Positions 1-9,882 of a stretch of 64,000 nucleotides of DNA are shown here, one piece after another. The position numbers and the translations under genes were made by a program. Below the pieces are notes generated by a model that made no database searches, was not told where the DNA came from, and saw nothing but the letters and a program-made list of their open reading frames with translations. Each line of letters begins with the position of its first letter. The stretch's first letter is position 1. Location of the stretch: NCBI RefSeq assembly GCF_033096465.1, contig NZ_AP028156.1:2746501-2810500 (forward strand). The letters are read 5' to 3'. The stretch comes from Blautia luti (GTDB lineage Bacteria; Bacillota; Clostridia; Lachnospirales; Lachnospiraceae).

Positions 1-57
1 CTCAGGAATCAGATCCAGATAATTGATCTGCTGCTCTTTCTTTTTATTATTTTTCAT
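1..57 (-). CDS. N-terminus of a small protein coupled to the OPT transporter (PqqD-like?), cut by window edge
   Basis: The minus strand opens an ATG at 57 and reads 19 codons (MKNNKKKEQQINYLDLIPE) before the window ends. The ATG overlaps the TGA of the transporter gene by one base (TGATG), a layout typical of translational coupling, so the product probably works with the transporter. A lysine-rich start followed by an NYLDLIP-like stretch resembles small PqqD-fold proteins that sit beside OPT transporters in Lachnospiraceae; this is from memory of the family and rests on very few residues. The gene call is fairly safe, the family is not. Confidence 0.45.
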   Translation of the reverse strand, partial: MKNNKKKEQQINYLDLIPE

Positions 58-1955
58 CAGGCTTTCTTCTTTTTCCAGATACTGAATTTCATCAGGAACA
101 GGATCATAAGAACCATAATGATCACGCCGCCGGCATTTCCAAGGTTAAGGCTTCCGGAAAGATCGAATACACCACTTACGTTTACAACTGCAAGAATTGC
201 AAGTAAGATACCTACAAGACCTTCACCGGCGATCATACCAGCACAATAAAGTGTACCGTCTGTTGCCTGTGCCTCTTTAGTCTTAGCATCAACGTTCTTT
301 CTGCCGTCAACGAACATACGAACAACACCACCGATCATGATAGTAGCGTTGAGGTAGATTGGAAGGTAAAGACCGATAGCAAATGGCATAACCGGAATTC
401 TTAAGATTTCCAGACCAATTGCAAGGAATACACCGATAAATACCAGTGTCCATGGAAGCTTGCCGCCCATGATACCTTCTACGATCATCTTCATCAGAGT
501 TGCCTGAGGAGCAGGTACTTCTGCACTTCCGTATCCCCATGCAGTGTTCAGAAGATAAAGAACACCACCGATAGCAAGACCGGAAGCAACAACACCGATA
601 AGCTCACCGATCTGCTGTTTCTTAGGAGTTGCACCAAGAAGATAACCTGTCTTTAAATCCTGTGAAGTATCACCTGCGATTGCTGCTACGATACAGATTA
701 CGGAACCGATAGCAATTGCTGCTTTCATTCCGTCGATACCGGTTTTGCCGGATGCTTTGATAATCATTGTTGCGATCAGAAGAGTAGCGATAGCCATACC
801 TGATACAGGGTTGTTGGAGCTTCCTACAAGACCAACCATACGGGAAGATACAGTTGCAAAGAAGAAGCCGAAGATTACGATGATCAGCGCACCGATCGGG
901 TTAACCGGGATAGCCGGAACAAGCCAGATGATTGCAACCATTGCCACAATACCGATCAGGATAATGTTCATCGGAAGATCCTGTGCGGTTCTTTCTGTAC
1001 TTGTATTCTTACCGCCCTTCATGCTCTTCATGGAATCGCGGAAGGTTGTAATGATCAGAGGCAGGGATTTGATCAGGGAAATAATACCACCTGTTGCGAT
1101 AGCTCCTGCTCCGATATATTTTACATAAGTACTCCAGATTTTAGATGCTCCGCCTGCTGCATAAAGAGCAGAAATTGTTTCTGTTCCGGGATACATAACT
1201 GTATCAGCTCCGAACAGACAGATTACCGGAATCAGCACCATCCAGCCAATAAGAGAACCAACAAACATAAAGGATGCGATTCTTGGTCCTACGATATATC
1301 CAACACCGAGAAGTGCAGGATAGCATTCCATACCAATTTCACCTTTGAATCCTTTAAATGCTGCTGCAACGTCTGCAGGGATTACCTTTAAACCGTCAAC
1401 GACAAATTTAAAGATCGCTGCGATTCCCATACCTGAGAATACTGTCGCAGCGTTTGCACCACCCTCTTCACCTGCAAGAAGAACATCTGCGCAGGCAGTT
1501 CCTTCAGGATAAAGAAGTGTTGCATGCTCTTTTACGATCAGTGCGTTACGAAGTGGCACCATAAAAAGTACACCAAGAACACCACCGCAAAGTGCGATTA
1601 ATGTGATTTCCACGATACCCGGCATTTCACAAAGTCCTTCTTCTGCCCAGAGGAACAGAGCAGGCATTGTGAAAATTGCACCGGCTGCCAGTGATTCACC
1701 GGCTGAACCGATTGTCTGGACCATGTTGCTCTCCAGAATGGAGTTCTTTTTCATGATCTTGCGAATTACGCCCATGGAAATAACTGCTGCCGGAATGGAA
1801 GCAGATACAGTCATACCTACACGCAGACCAAGATAAGCATTGGCTGCACCGAAGATAACTGCAAGGATAACACCCATGATGATGGATGTCACCGTAAATT
1901 CAGGTGTGATCTTGTCAGCCGGAATATACGGTTTGAACTCTTTGTTTTTGTCCAT
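57..1955 (-). CDS. OPT-family oligopeptide transporter
   Basis: A 632-aa integral membrane protein of the oligopeptide transporter (OPT) family, which moves small peptides or metal chelates across the cytoplasmic membrane using ion gradients. The N-terminal stretch NAYLGLRVGMTVSASIPAAV, the many hydrophobic segments along the whole length and the central NPVSGMAIATLL segment fit this family. The ATG at 1955 (MDKNKEF) is chosen over an upstream in-frame ATG at 2024 because GGGAGAGGAAATC lies just before it and because the promoter at 1996-2024 would overlap the longer start. The substrate cannot be told from sequence. The stop overlaps the start of the next gene by one base. Confidence 0.9.
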   Translation of the reverse strand: MDKNKEFKPYIPADKITPEFTVTSIIMGVILAVIFGAANAYLGLRVGMTVSASIPAAVISMGVIRKIMKKNSILESNMVQTIGSAGESLAAGAIFTMPALFLWAEEGLCEMPGIVEITLIALCGGVLGVLFMVPLRNALIVKEHATLLYPEGTACADVLLAGEEGGANAATVFSGMGIAAIFKFVVDGLKVIPADVAAAFKGFKGEIGMECYPALLGVGYIVGPRIASFMFVGSLIGWMVLIPVICLFGADTVMYPGTETISALYAAGGASKIWSTYVKYIGAGAIATGGIISLIKSLPLIITTFRDSMKSMKGGKNTSTERTAQDLPMNIILIGIVAMVAIIWLVPAIPVNPIGALIIVIFGFFFATVSSRMVGLVGSSNNPVSGMAIATLLIATMIIKASGKTGIDGMKAAIAIGSVICIVAAIAGDTSQDLKTGYLLGATPKKQQIGELIGVVASGLAIGGVLYLLNTAWGYGSAEVPAPQATLMKMIVEGIMGGKLPWTLVFIGVFLAIGLEILRIPVMPFAIGLYLPIYLNATIMIGGVVRMFVDGRKNVDAKTKEAQATDGTLYCAGMIAGEGLVGILLAILAVVNVSGVFDLSGSLNLGNAGGVIIMVLMILFLMKFSIWKKKKA

Positions 1956-1995
1956 GATTTCCTCTCCCTTTTGTATTGATTTATAAACATAGAAC

Positions 1996-2024
1996 ATTAT
2001 AGCGAAATTTATACAAAAAGGCAA
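1996..2024 (-). promoter_or_regulatory. Sigma-A promoter of the OPT transporter gene
   Basis: On the minus strand TTGCCT (2024-2019) is followed after 17 bases by TATAAT (2001-1996), about 40 bases before the chosen ATG at 1955. It overlaps the alternative longer start, supporting the shorter protein. Confidence 0.7.
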
Positions 2025-2133
2025 GGTGAAAAAACTGGTTTTTTATGCACTTTACCACATTGGCGTGCTAACTCGATAATCTCTTAACATATCATCACGC
2101 TCAAACAGCATATTTTTGCCCTGTTTTATCAGT

Positions 2134-3927
2134 CTATTCATCTGAATCCAACTGTTTAATCAGGTATCTCCCGACAATTCTGGAAAAATTCGAAATATCC
2201 CGGATATATGCGAAATCTTTGCCAAATATCTTTTTTTCTGTGGAAAGGTCTTTTTCTTCCCCTGCAAAGACTCCCAGAACACTTACTCCAAGGTTTCGCA
2301 GGTGCCGCACTTCTGTAGCAGTATCATTGATCGCATATTTTCCCATATAAGGTTCCGGGTTCTTTGCGTGAGGTCTGTTTACGATGACATCGTATGGTTT
2401 TCCATCACTTAATACAATGAGGATTTTTTTCTCCTCAGATCTCTGAAGCAGACCGTATCCTGCGGTTTTGATAGCAAGTCCATCCCTGTTATTGGAAGAA
2501 GTTACATAATTAAAAATATTTTCATTAGCTGACTGTGGATCATCGTACTCGCGGAATCTGTGAAGAATCGTATAGTCCCAGAATGTGCAGAAGCTCATGA
2601 CACGGTGAGGCAGGTTTACATTGCTTAATGCTTCACTGATGATGTAAGCCTGTAATGCCACATCTCCCTGCCTGGACATCTGGGAACCGCTGGCATCGAT
2701 CAGCACATCTACTACGAAATCAGATGCATCAGATTTCAATTCTCTTTTAAACAGATTTGCTTCACTGCTTCTGCCCACACGCCAGAGTCTGGACGGAATG
2801 ATTGTTCCTCTGTCTGACAGTACTTCCTGCGTCTCGCTTTTCAGCACCAGCGTCTTTCGCAAAAGATCTGTGAGGGATGCGATGTTCTGCTTTACGATTC
2901 TGTGTTTGTCATGGTAGAGCCAGATATTCTTATTCTTTAATCGCACTGCATATTCGTACTGATAGTTTCGTTTGACCGGATTCTTAAGAATTCCTTCTGT
3001 AAAATAGAGGCTGCAGTCCCTGTGAAGTTCCCGGCACATCAGGTAATTCATTCTTTTTTCTTCTGCCGGAGTGAGGTAAGTTTTTCCGAAATTCAACTCT
3101 ACATAGGTGTATGCTTTCTCAAGTTCTTCCTCTGTGAGAATTGTAACTTTATGTTTGGTCTGGCGCTGTTTTTCCATTTCTTCAGTGACAGTGGTGTCTT
3201 CCATGTCAGTAATCTTGTTTGCCATCTGTTCGATGTAGCTCTCCAGGGCTTCCTCATAGAGTTCTTCTGTGAGAAAATCTTCCCAGTCGTATTCTGTCAG
3301 TTCTTCCATGGTGACAGCCATGACCTGTTCCAGTGTGCCGTGGTCTTTCTCGAAATTCGGGTCAATGATGTTGTTATAAAGGTTATCAATGATGCGGATC
3401 AGTTCCATAGTGTCTGCAGCTGTCCGGGATTTGTAGACCAGATCGCGGATTTTGCGCAGGCGTTCTTCTACGTGATGATTTCCGTTCTGCAGACGATCAC
3501 GCAGGATAGCAATCTTCAGGCGGCCCAGGATATCTCCGTAGGCTGGCATCTGCTCAAATTCCTGATCCAGGATATCCTCGAACGCTTCTCTTTGCATTTC
3601 CCGGACTCCCGGGCGTTCCTGACAGATTTTATCCCCGATTGCTTCTTCTACACAAAGCTGTGCTACTGCAGTCAGTTCGCCTTCGCCTGCCTGGCAAAAT
3701 ACTTTCTTTACCAGATATAAGCCAAGCAGATCTTTGTCATAGTATTTTGCTAGGGCACCTTGTTTGATACCGTCATACAGAGCAATTGCCTTTGAACGAA
3801 GATACAGGGAAACGTCTACTTTCATATTCAAGGTGTAGTCTCCGCTGATGGTCCAGAGAAGATTGCGAATCCTGTTTTCCAGTTCCAGACGGTAATCGTC
3901 GATTTCTACGATTTTCTCATCTTTCAT
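2134..3927 (-). CDS. vWA-domain protein, NorD/CobT-like
   Basis: A roughly 597-aa soluble protein with a helical acidic N-terminal two-thirds and a C-terminal von Willebrand factor A domain. The metal-ion-dependent adhesion site is visible as DASGSQ (about residue 410), with a later conserved VLSDGKPYD. Such NorD/CobT-type proteins pair with MoxR ATPases and help insert cofactors or remodel target complexes. The MoxR gene lies directly upstream and overlaps it by about 10 to 20 bases, so they form an operon. Starts at 3936, 3933 and 3927 are possible; 3927 is preferred because AAGGG sits nine bases before it. The target enzyme is not in the window: no nitric oxide reductase or cobalt chelatase genes are present. 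Confidence 0.85.
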   Translation of the reverse strand: MKDEKIVEIDDYRLELENRIRNLLWTISGDYTLNMKVDVSLYLRSKAIALYDGIKQGALAKYYDKDLLGLYLVKKVFCQAGEGELTAVAQLCVEEAIGDKICQERPGVREMQREAFEDILDQEFEQMPAYGDILGRLKIAILRDRLQNGNHHVEERLRKIRDLVYKSRTAADTMELIRIIDNLYNNIIDPNFEKDHGTLEQVMAVTMEELTEYDWEDFLTEELYEEALESYIEQMANKITDMEDTTVTEEMEKQRQTKHKVTILTEEELEKAYTYVELNFGKTYLTPAEEKRMNYLMCRELHRDCSLYFTEGILKNPVKRNYQYEYAVRLKNKNIWLYHDKHRIVKQNIASLTDLLRKTLVLKSETQEVLSDRGTIIPSRLWRVGRSSEANLFKRELKSDASDFVVDVLIDASGSQMSRQGDVALQAYIISEALSNVNLPHRVMSFCTFWDYTILHRFREYDDPQSANENIFNYVTSSNNRDGLAIKTAGYGLLQRSEEKKILIVLSDGKPYDVIVNRPHAKNPEPYMGKYAINDTATEVRHLRNLGVSVLGVFAGEEKDLSTEKKIFGKDFAYIRDISNFSRIVGRYLIKQLDSDE

Positions 3928-4837
3928 ATACATCATCCCTTGTCCAGTCTGCCGGAATTCTGGTTTTTACAATATCTTCTACGATTTCCTTCTCGAAAAT
4001 ATCGAAAGTCTTGTTTACAACGCCCATGTTAACTGCTTTTCTCGGAGAAAGTCCGGTTTCTACAATCTTCATGGCAGCAAGGAGTCCTCGCAGATCCAGA
4101 GGTTTGGTGGAAATCTCGCTGTTTGTGGCTTTTAGCTGCAGATCCAGGAATACACCGATAAACTGTGTTCTGGCGTTTTCTTTTACCTTCGGGAACATCT
4201 GGTGGAAAATGAATTCCAGGGATTCTTCAGTCTGGGCCGGCATGTCGATGACCAGGAATCTGGATACCAGCGCTTCATTGAGTTCTTTTGTTCCTGCATA
4301 GCCGTAGTTCATGGTTCCGATGAAACGGGATGCCGGATGGAGGTCGATCTTGTCATAGCCTGGCACATCGATGGAGCGGCGGTAGTCCAGGGTTGCGTGA
4401 AGAACGGAAACAGCATCATTCTTTGCCATGTTGATCTCATCGAGGATTCCGAATCCGCCATATTCTGCGCACTGGTAGATGGTTCCTTTGCGGAGTTTTA
4501 CTTCATTGTCTACAAAGGTGTCTGTGCCGATCAGATCTCCGCTGTTTGTGTTTACATGAAAGGAAACATTGTATGCAGGACGGTTGAAAATATATGCCAG
4601 GTTCTCTGCAAGGATATTTTTTCCTGTTGCTTTCGGACCGGTGAGTAACAGGTTCTCGCCTTTGAGCAAGCCGGCAATTGCCATCTCCAGGATGTCTTTT
4701 CCATAGAATGGAATGGATGGTTTCACGATCCTGGCGGCTGCTTCCGGTGCTACTTCATACTGGCTGCGAAACTCTTCTACTCTCTTTATCAATTCAGGGG
4801 ATACCTGCTGTTCCTCCAGAAATTTCAGTTCTTCCAT
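3917..4837 (-). CDS. MoxR-family AAA+ ATPase (NorQ-like)
   Basis: A 306-aa AAA+ ATPase. The Walker A motif reads GPKATGKN (about residues 66-73) and Walker B is GILDEIN (about 131-137), followed by the conserved FIGTMNYGYAG sensor region and the arginine-containing VSRFLVIDMP stretch. MoxR/NorQ proteins use ATP to activate metalloenzymes or other complexes with a vWA partner; that partner is encoded immediately downstream with overlapping ends. The start follows AAAGGAGAACTAA, a strong ribosome site. No ATP-binding residue appears to be missing. Confidence 0.88.
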   Translation of the reverse strand: MEELKFLEEQQVSPELIKRVEEFRSQYEVAPEAAARIVKPSIPFYGKDILEMAIAGLLKGENLLLTGPKATGKNILAENLAYIFNRPAYNVSFHVNTNSGDLIGTDTFVDNEVKLRKGTIYQCAEYGGFGILDEINMAKNDAVSVLHATLDYRRSIDVPGYDKIDLHPASRFIGTMNYGYAGTKELNEALVSRFLVIDMPAQTEESLEFIFHQMFPKVKENARTQFIGVFLDLQLKATNSEISTKPLDLRGLLAAMKIVETGLSPRKAVNMGVVNKTFDIFEKEIVEDIVKTRIPADWTRDDVYER

Positions 4838-4921
4838 TTAGTTCTCCTTTATATAACTATTATAGTCCAGTTTGTGTTATAGAAAAAGGCCGCTTATCTT
4901 TTACAGATTCACGACCCTTTC

Positions 4922-4951
4922 ATTATAGCATTCTTCTTTATATTTTTACAA
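4922..4951 (-). promoter_or_regulatory. Promoter of the MoxR/vWA operon
   Basis: TTGTAA (4951-4946) and TATAAT (4927-4922) on the minus strand, 18 bases apart, just after the glutamine synthetase stop and about 85 bases before the MoxR start. No clear terminator separates the two operons, so read-through from glnN is possible. Confidence 0.55.
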
Positions 4952-4953
4952 CA

Positions 4954-7074
4954 TTATACTTCAAATACAAGATCTCCATAAGAAGGCATCGGCCACATTT
5001 CCTTATCTACGATCATTTCCAGTTCATCCACAGGCTCACGTAAAGCTTCCATTGCAGGAACCACCTTTTCTCTGCAGAATACGGCTCTGTCCCGTCCCTC
5101 TGCATATTCCGGGGTCTTCTCAACCAGTTTGCTCAGCTTACTCATGGCACTGTTTGTAGCCTTTAAGAGTTTTGATGCTTTCTTGAGCAGATCAAGCTGA
5201 ACACTTACATCGATCAGTCCCTCGCCCGCTGTTTTCACTGTATTGATCGATTCGCCAAGAACAGTGGTATATCTGATAACTGCCGGAATGATCTGCTTGG
5301 TTGCCATATCAATCATTGTCTTTGCTTCAATATTGATTGCTTTAGAGTAAATCTCATATTTAATCTCTGCACGTGATTCAAGCTCAGCTCTTGAAAATAC
5401 ATCAAAAGATTCAAAGAGTTTCACTGCCTTCTCTGTAGTAAGTGCAGGGATTGCATCTACCATGCTCGGAAGGATCGGAAGTCCGCGGCGTTTTGCTTCT
5501 TTCTCCCATTCCGGTGCATAGCCATTTCCGTTAAATACGATCTTCTGATGATCTGTGGCATATTCTTTGATCAGGTCATGTACCGCCAGTTCGAAATCAG
5601 GAGCTTTTTCCAGACGGTCACATGCTTCCTTAAATACTTCTGCTGTGATCGTGTTCAGGACTACGTTACATGCAGAAATAGAATCTCTTGAGCCTACCAT
5701 ACGGAATTCAAATTTATTTCCTGTGAAAGCAAAAGGTGAAGTACGGTTACGGTCTGTGGCATCCTTCATGAAATCAGGCAGCGTCTTAACACCTGTTTCC
5801 AGCTTACTTCCCTTTTTACTGTGAGTTGCTGTTCCTGTGCTGACCAGCTGCTCCAGAACATCCTCAAGCTGCTCTCCAAGAAATACGGAAATCACTGCCG
5901 GCGGTGCCTCATGGCCGCCAAGTCTCTGGTCATTTCCCACATCTGCCGCAGATTCACGCAGAAGATCTGCATGTTCATCTACTGCTTTCAGGATACAGGT
6001 GAGGACCAGAAGGAACTGAATATTTTCATGAGGTGTTTTGCCCGGATCCAGAAGATTGATTCCGTCATCTGTGGTAAGAGACCAGTTGTTATGCTTACCG
6101 GACCCGTTCACACCTGCAAATGGTTTCTCATGAAGGACACAGCGCATTCCATGGCGGCTGGCAACCTTTTTAAGGATACGCATCATCATCTGGTTCTGGT
6201 CTGCTGCGATGTTGACCGGTGCATAGATCGGTGCAAGTTCATGCTGTGCAGGAGCAACCTCATTGTGCTGTGTCTTGGCAGGGATACCAAGTTTCCAGCA
6301 TTCTTCGTTTACTTCTTTCATATATGCGGAAATTCTCTGACGGATACTTCCGAAATAATGGTCATCCATCTCCTGTCCCTTAGGAGGCATGGCACCGAAC
6401 AGTGTTCTGCCTGTGTAGATCAGGTCTTTTCTCTGAAGCCATTTTTCTTTATCTACCAGGAAATATTCCTGCTCTGCACCTACGGATGGAGTTACTTTCT
6501 TGGAAGTTGTATTTCCAAAAAGTCTGAGCAGACGGAGGGCCTGGGTGTTGATCGCTTCCATAGAACGGAGCAGCGGTGTCTTCTGGTCAAGTGCTTCTCC
6601 TGTATAGGAACAAAATGCAGTAGGAATACAGAGCGTTCCACCTGCTGCATCATGACGTACAAATGCCGGTGATGTGCAGTCCCATGCTGTGTATCCTCTC
6701 GCCTCGAAAGTCGCTCTTAATCCGCCGGACGGGAAGGAAGATGCATCCGGTTCCCCTTTGATCAGTTCTTTTCCGGAGAAAGACATCAGAACTTTACCAT
6801 TATCCATCGGAGCTGTGATAAAGGCATCGTGTTTCTCTGCTGTCACGCCTGTAAGAGGCTGGAACCAGTGGCTGTAGTGTGTGGCACCCTTTTCAATGGC
6901 CCATTCTTTCATTTCGTGTGCTACTACATCTGCAATCTCCATAGACAGTTCTTTGCCTTCTTCTATGGTTTTTTTCAATTCTTTGTAGATTTTCTTCGGG
7001 AGTCGTGCCTGCATGACGGAATCATTAAACACGTCACATCCAAAAGTCTCTACTACATTGATATACTCACCCAT
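4954..7074 (-). CDS. glnN: Glutamine synthetase type III
   Basis: A 706-aa glutamine synthetase III, the large dodecameric form that makes glutamine from glutamate, ammonia and ATP. Length and the N-terminal [17 protein letters not shown] stretch, the [19 protein letters not shown] stretch and the catalytic [12 protein letters not shown] region are characteristic of type III enzymes and distinguish it from the 450-aa type I. The C-terminal helical extension ends [14 protein letters not shown], typical for the family. The start follows AAAGGAGAAATAAA, which lies in the last codons and stop of the upstream lipid kinase gene two bases away, so translation of the two is probably coupled. Assignment is secure. 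Confidence 0.95.
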   Translation of the reverse strand: MGEYINVVETFGCDVFNDSVMQARLPKKIYKELKKTIEEGKELSMEIADVVAHEMKEWAIEKGATHYSHWFQPLTGVTAEKHDAFITAPMDNGKVLMSFSGKELIKGEPDASSFPSGGLRATFEARGYTAWDCTSPAFVRHDAAGGTLCIPTAFCSYTGEALDQKTPLLRSMEAINTQALRLLRLFGNTTSKKVTPSVGAEQEYFLVDKEKWLQRKDLIYTGRTLFGAMPPKGQEMDDHYFGSIRQRISAYMKEVNEECWKLGIPAKTQHNEVAPAQHELAPIYAPVNIAADQNQMMMRILKKVASRHGMRCVLHEKPFAGVNGSGKHNNWSLTTDDGINLLDPGKTPHENIQFLLVLTCILKAVDEHADLLRESAADVGNDQRLGGHEAPPAVISVFLGEQLEDVLEQLVSTGTATHSKKGSKLETGVKTLPDFMKDATDRNRTSPFAFTGNKFEFRMVGSRDSISACNVVLNTITAEVFKEACDRLEKAPDFELAVHDLIKEYATDHQKIVFNGNGYAPEWEKEAKRRGLPILPSMVDAIPALTTEKAVKLFESFDVFSRAELESRAEIKYEIYSKAINIEAKTMIDMATKQIIPAVIRYTTVLGESINTVKTAGEGLIDVSVQLDLLKKASKLLKATNSAMSKLSKLVEKTPEYAEGRDRAVFCREKVVPAMEALREPVDELEMIVDKEMWPMPSYGDLVFEV

Positions 7075-7075
7075 T

Positions 7076-8026
7076 TTATTTCTCCTTTTTATTTATTAAC
7101 GGGGAAATGCCAATTGACTTGGTTTCCTCATTCTTGGTGCTTTTAAGATATAAATTCAGTGCTTCGTGGCAGTTCTCGATCTCTATCTGTGTATGGCTGC
7201 CTCCGAATTCACCATCCAGAGTCCAGGGTACTGCTTCCTCTGATGTAAGGGTTACGCTGGCTGATTTAAAGGAATAGATCATATCTGTGTTGTCCTCTGC
7301 TGTCAGCATGGCGGTCATGATTTCCTGTAATTCCAGCGGATTCTTTGGCTGTTTGATCATGGTCACTTCAAAAAGACCATCATTCATATCTACATTTTTG
7401 CCGGTAAGATTCTTAAATCCTCCCACGGATCTGGAGTTTGTGACCATTCCAAAAATGAAATCATCTTCTGCATTTACTTCTTCTGATTCAATTTTCATAT
7501 GGTATGATTTGATATCGAAAAGTCGTTTGACTCCCTCCAGAAGATAAGCTACATGTCCCAGAATGTTCTTGAGATCCTGATCTGTCTGATAGGCTACATC
7601 TGTGAATAGACCGAAAGCTGCTATATATGTAAAGCTCTGGTTATTGAATCTGCCGATATCACAATGATAAAGTTCTTCTTCCATGATCATGGAGGCTGCT
7701 TCTGTCATGCTCTTCGGCATAAAAAGACTATTTGCAAAATCGTTGGTGCTTCCTGCCGGAATGTATCCGATGGGAACGGAGCTTTTTTTCTCCATGATTC
7801 CGGTGACTACTTCGTCGAGTGTGCCATCGCCGCCACTGCATACGATGAGGTCTACTTTATCTTCGTATTCTTTGGCTTTTTCGTAAGCATCTCTTGGTTT
7901 CTGTGTGGAATAGATAGTGACTTCGTAGCCGCCTTTGTTGAATATATCTACAATTTCAAGCAGGTTGGTTTTGATCTTGCCTTTGCCTGCTTTGGGGTTG
8001 AAAACAAAGAGCATTTTTTTGTTCAT
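7076..8026 (-). CDS. Diacylglycerol kinase-family lipid kinase (DagK/YegS type)
   Basis: A 316-aa soluble kinase of the DagK/YegS/LCB5 family, which phosphorylates diacylglycerol or a related lipid at the membrane surface. Visible motifs are FNPKAGKGK at the N-terminus, the nucleotide-binding [13 protein letters not shown] (about residues 65-77) and [12 protein letters not shown] (about 86-97). In Gram-positives the enzyme recycles diacylglycerol released by lipoteichoic acid synthesis. The ATG at 8026 is chosen over one at 8068 because AAAGGAGAATTGCTCGA precedes it. Its stop is two bases from glnN, forming a two-gene operon from the promoter at 8097-8125. Confidence 0.88.
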   Translation of the reverse strand: MNKKMLFVFNPKAGKGKIKTNLLEIVDIFNKGGYEVTIYSTQKPRDAYEKAKEYEDKVDLIVCSGGDGTLDEVVTGIMEKKSSVPIGYIPAGSTNDFANSLFMPKSMTEAASMIMEEELYHCDIGRFNNQSFTYIAAFGLFTDVAYQTDQDLKNILGHVAYLLEGVKRLFDIKSYHMKIESEEVNAEDDFIFGMVTNSRSVGGFKNLTGKNVDMNDGLFEVTMIKQPKNPLELQEIMTAMLTAEDNTDMIYSFKSASVTLTSEEAVPWTLDGEFGGSHTQIEIENCHEALNLYLKSTKNEETKSIGISPLINKKEK

Positions 8027-8059
8027 TCGAGCAATTCTCCTTTTTTCAGAGTTTAGGGA

Positions 8060-8081
8060 CGCATACAAATGAGGGTATGCG
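8060..8081 (-). other. Inverted repeat in the leader of the lipid kinase gene
   Basis: CGCATAC (8060-8066) and GTATGCG (8075-8081) form a perfect 7-bp inverted repeat with an 8-base loop between the promoter and the start codon. It could be an operator or an mRNA hairpin; there is no U-tract, so it is not a terminator. Confidence 0.4.
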
Positions 8082-8096
8082 GATTTCTATTTATAT

Positions 8097-8125
8097 AATA
8101 TAAGAAAAAAGGTGGGAAAAGTCAA
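8097..8125 (-). promoter_or_regulatory. Promoter of the dagK-like/glnN operon
   Basis: TTGACT (8125-8120) and TATATT (8102-8097) on the minus strand with a 17-base spacer, about 70 bases before the lipid kinase ATG. Confidence 0.65.
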
Positions 8126-8263
8126 TGGGGTTTGAGGGGCAAAAAGTTTGGGGACGGCAGGAAATATTTTTGCTGCAATTTTTTATAGAAAGATGTAAGA
8201 CTGCATGATAAAATGAAAAATGTCACTAAACGAATGTTGGATTTATAAAAAGAGGATTTTGCT

Positions 8264-9058
8264 ATGGTTAAACTGATTGCTTCAGATATAGATGGAACTT
8301 TGGTAAAGGATGGAACTCTGGCGATTGATCCGGAGTATATGGATGTGATCGGGCGGTTGATTGATAAGGGGATTGTTTTTGTTGCCTGTTCAGGTCGGCA
8401 GTTTCGAAGTGAGCGGAAATTGTTTGCACCCATTGCAGACAAGCTTCTCTATGTTTCAGATGGAGGAACTGTTGTCCGGACTCCGAAAGAAATTCTGAAA
8501 GTACATGCCATGCCGGATGAAATCTGGAAAGGGATGTGTTCTATGATCCGTGAAAATATGCCTTCCTGTGATTATTTTGTATGTACACCGGAGTGCTGCT
8601 TTGCCGAAGACGGAGGAAGCCGAATGTTCCACTGGCTCAGGGATTCTTATGGATATGATATCCGCGAAGTACCCGAAATGTTAAAGCTAAAAGATCAGCA
8701 GATCATTAAGTTCTCCGTATATCACCAGAACGCCTGTGAAGAAATGTGTGCATCTCTGTTCACTCCTGCCTGGAAAGATAAAACCGTCATGGCCGCCGCA
8801 GGCAAAGAATGGATGGACTGTACTCCCATCGGTTCAGGAAAAGGACCTGCGCTTGCCTTTCTGCAGAAATATCTCGGAATCTCCCCTGAAGAAACCTGTA
8901 CCTTCGGAGACAATCTCAACGATATAGAAATGCTCCAGAACGCAGGATTCAGCTACGCAGTCTCCAACTCCCGCCCGGAAGTACAGGCCGCTGCCAAAGA
9001 TACCTGCCCGCCTTACTGGGAAAATGGAGTTCTGCAGGTTTTGAAAACGTTTTTATAA
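8264..9058 (+). CDS. HAD-superfamily Cof-type phosphatase
   Basis: A 264-aa haloacid dehalogenase-type hydrolase of the Cof subfamily (IIB cap). Motif I is DIDGTLV (residues 8-14), motif II lies in FVACSGRQF (about residues 45-53), and motif IV is TFGDNLNDIEML (about 216-227). Such enzymes dephosphorylate sugar phosphates or nucleotide cofactors; the substrate cannot be assigned. It stands alone on the plus strand, opposite to its neighbours, starting after AAAGAGGATTTTGCT and ending in the shared terminator with trpA. Confidence 0.88.
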   Translation: MVKLIASDIDGTLVKDGTLAIDPEYMDVIGRLIDKGIVFVACSGRQFRSERKLFAPIADKLLYVSDGGTVVRTPKEILKVHAMPDEIWKGMCSMIRENMPSCDYFVCTPECCFAEDGGSRMFHWLRDSYGYDIREVPEMLKLKDQQIIKFSVYHQNACEEMCASLFTPAWKDKTVMAAAGKEWMDCTPIGSGKGPALAFLQKYLGISPEETCTFGDNLNDIEMLQNAGFSYAVSNSRPEVQAAAKDTCPPYWENGVLQVLKTFL

Positions 9059-9100
9059 ATAACAAACTCCCGGGATTGTTTTCCGGGAGTTTGTTATTTT
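9058..9100. terminator. Bidirectional terminator between the HAD gene and trpA
   Basis: A 16-bp perfect stem (arms 9058-9073 and 9083-9098, core AACAAACTCCCGG) with a 9-base loop. T-runs on both strands suit the convergent genes on either side. Confidence 0.88.
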
Positions 9101-9102
9101 AA

Positions 9103-9882
9103 TTATACTTCTTTTACTGCATCTTTCATAGATTTCACATACTCTTTCACATACGGCACACAATCAACTCCATGTGCTGCACATAATTTCACAATTGCAG
9201 ATCCTACAATTGCACCGTCAGACTGTGCTGCCATCTTCTTCGCCTGTTCCGGTGTGGAGATTCCGAATCCTACTGCGCAAGGAATGTCTTTTGCAGTTTT
9301 CACCAGTTTCACCATTGCGCCGATGTCTGTCGTAATGTTGGTTCTGGTTCCTGTAACGCCGAGGGAGGATACGCAGTATACAAACCCTTCCGCTTCTTTT
9401 GCGATCTGTGCGATTCTCTCGTGAGAAGTCGGTGCGATCAGGGAGATCAGATCGATGCCGTATTTCTTGCATACAGTATCAAACTCTTCTTTTTCTTCAA
9501 ACGGTACATCCGGCAGGATCAGGCCGTTCATTCCAATTTCTGCAGCTGTTTTGATGAAGCGTTCTGTTCCATAGGAAAATACTACGTTTGCGTAGGTCAT
9601 AAATACCATAGGAATGGAACTGTTCTTTCTGATCTTTACTACCATGTCAAATACTTTATCTGTCGTTACGCCATCGGAGAGGGCTCTTACATTTGCTCTC
9701 TGGATCACCGGACCTTCTGCTGTCGGGTCGGAGAATGGGATTCCAAGTTCAATCAGGTCTGCACCTGCTTCCTCCATTGCGTATACAAGCTGTTCTGTCA
9801 CCTCCAGAGACGGGTCTCCGCAGGTGATAAACGGGATAAATGCCTTACCTTTTTCAAATGCTTCTGCGATTTTCTTATTCAT
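9103..9882 (-). CDS. trpA: Tryptophan synthase alpha chain
   Basis: A 259-aa TIM-barrel subunit that cleaves indole-3-glycerol phosphate to indole and glyceraldehyde-3-phosphate and feeds indole to TrpB. Recognisable segments are [13 protein letters not shown] at the N-terminus, the catalytic Glu/Asp stretch [20 protein letters not shown], and [11 protein letters not shown] near the end. The ATG at 9882 is used because GGGAGGATATCC precedes it; it overlaps the trpB stop by 8 bases, consistent with coupled translation and a tight TrpA/TrpB complex. It is the last gene of the trp operon and is followed by the terminator at 9058-9100. Confidence 0.96.
   Translation of the reverse strand: MNKKIAEAFEKGKAFIPFITCGDPSLEVTEQLVYAMEEAGADLIELGIPFSDPTAEGPVIQRANVRALSDGVTTDKVFDMVVKIRKNSSIPMVFMTYANVVFSYGTERFIKTAAEIGMNGLILPDVPFEEKEEFDTVCKKYGIDLISLIAPTSHERIAQIAKEAEGFVYCVSSLGVTGTRTNITTDIGAMVKLVKTAKDIPCAVGFGISTPEQAKKMAAQSDGAIVGSAIVKLCAAHGVDCVPYVKEYVKSMKDAVKEV

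Noticed and set aside
3022..3720. 232-codon plus-strand frame opposite the vWA gene
   Set aside because: It is cysteine- and phenylalanine-rich and lies wholly antisense to a gene with clear domain motifs.
8122..8442. 106-codon minus-strand frame over the HAD gene start
   Set aside because: It overlaps two promoters and the HAD coding start and lacks any family resemblance.
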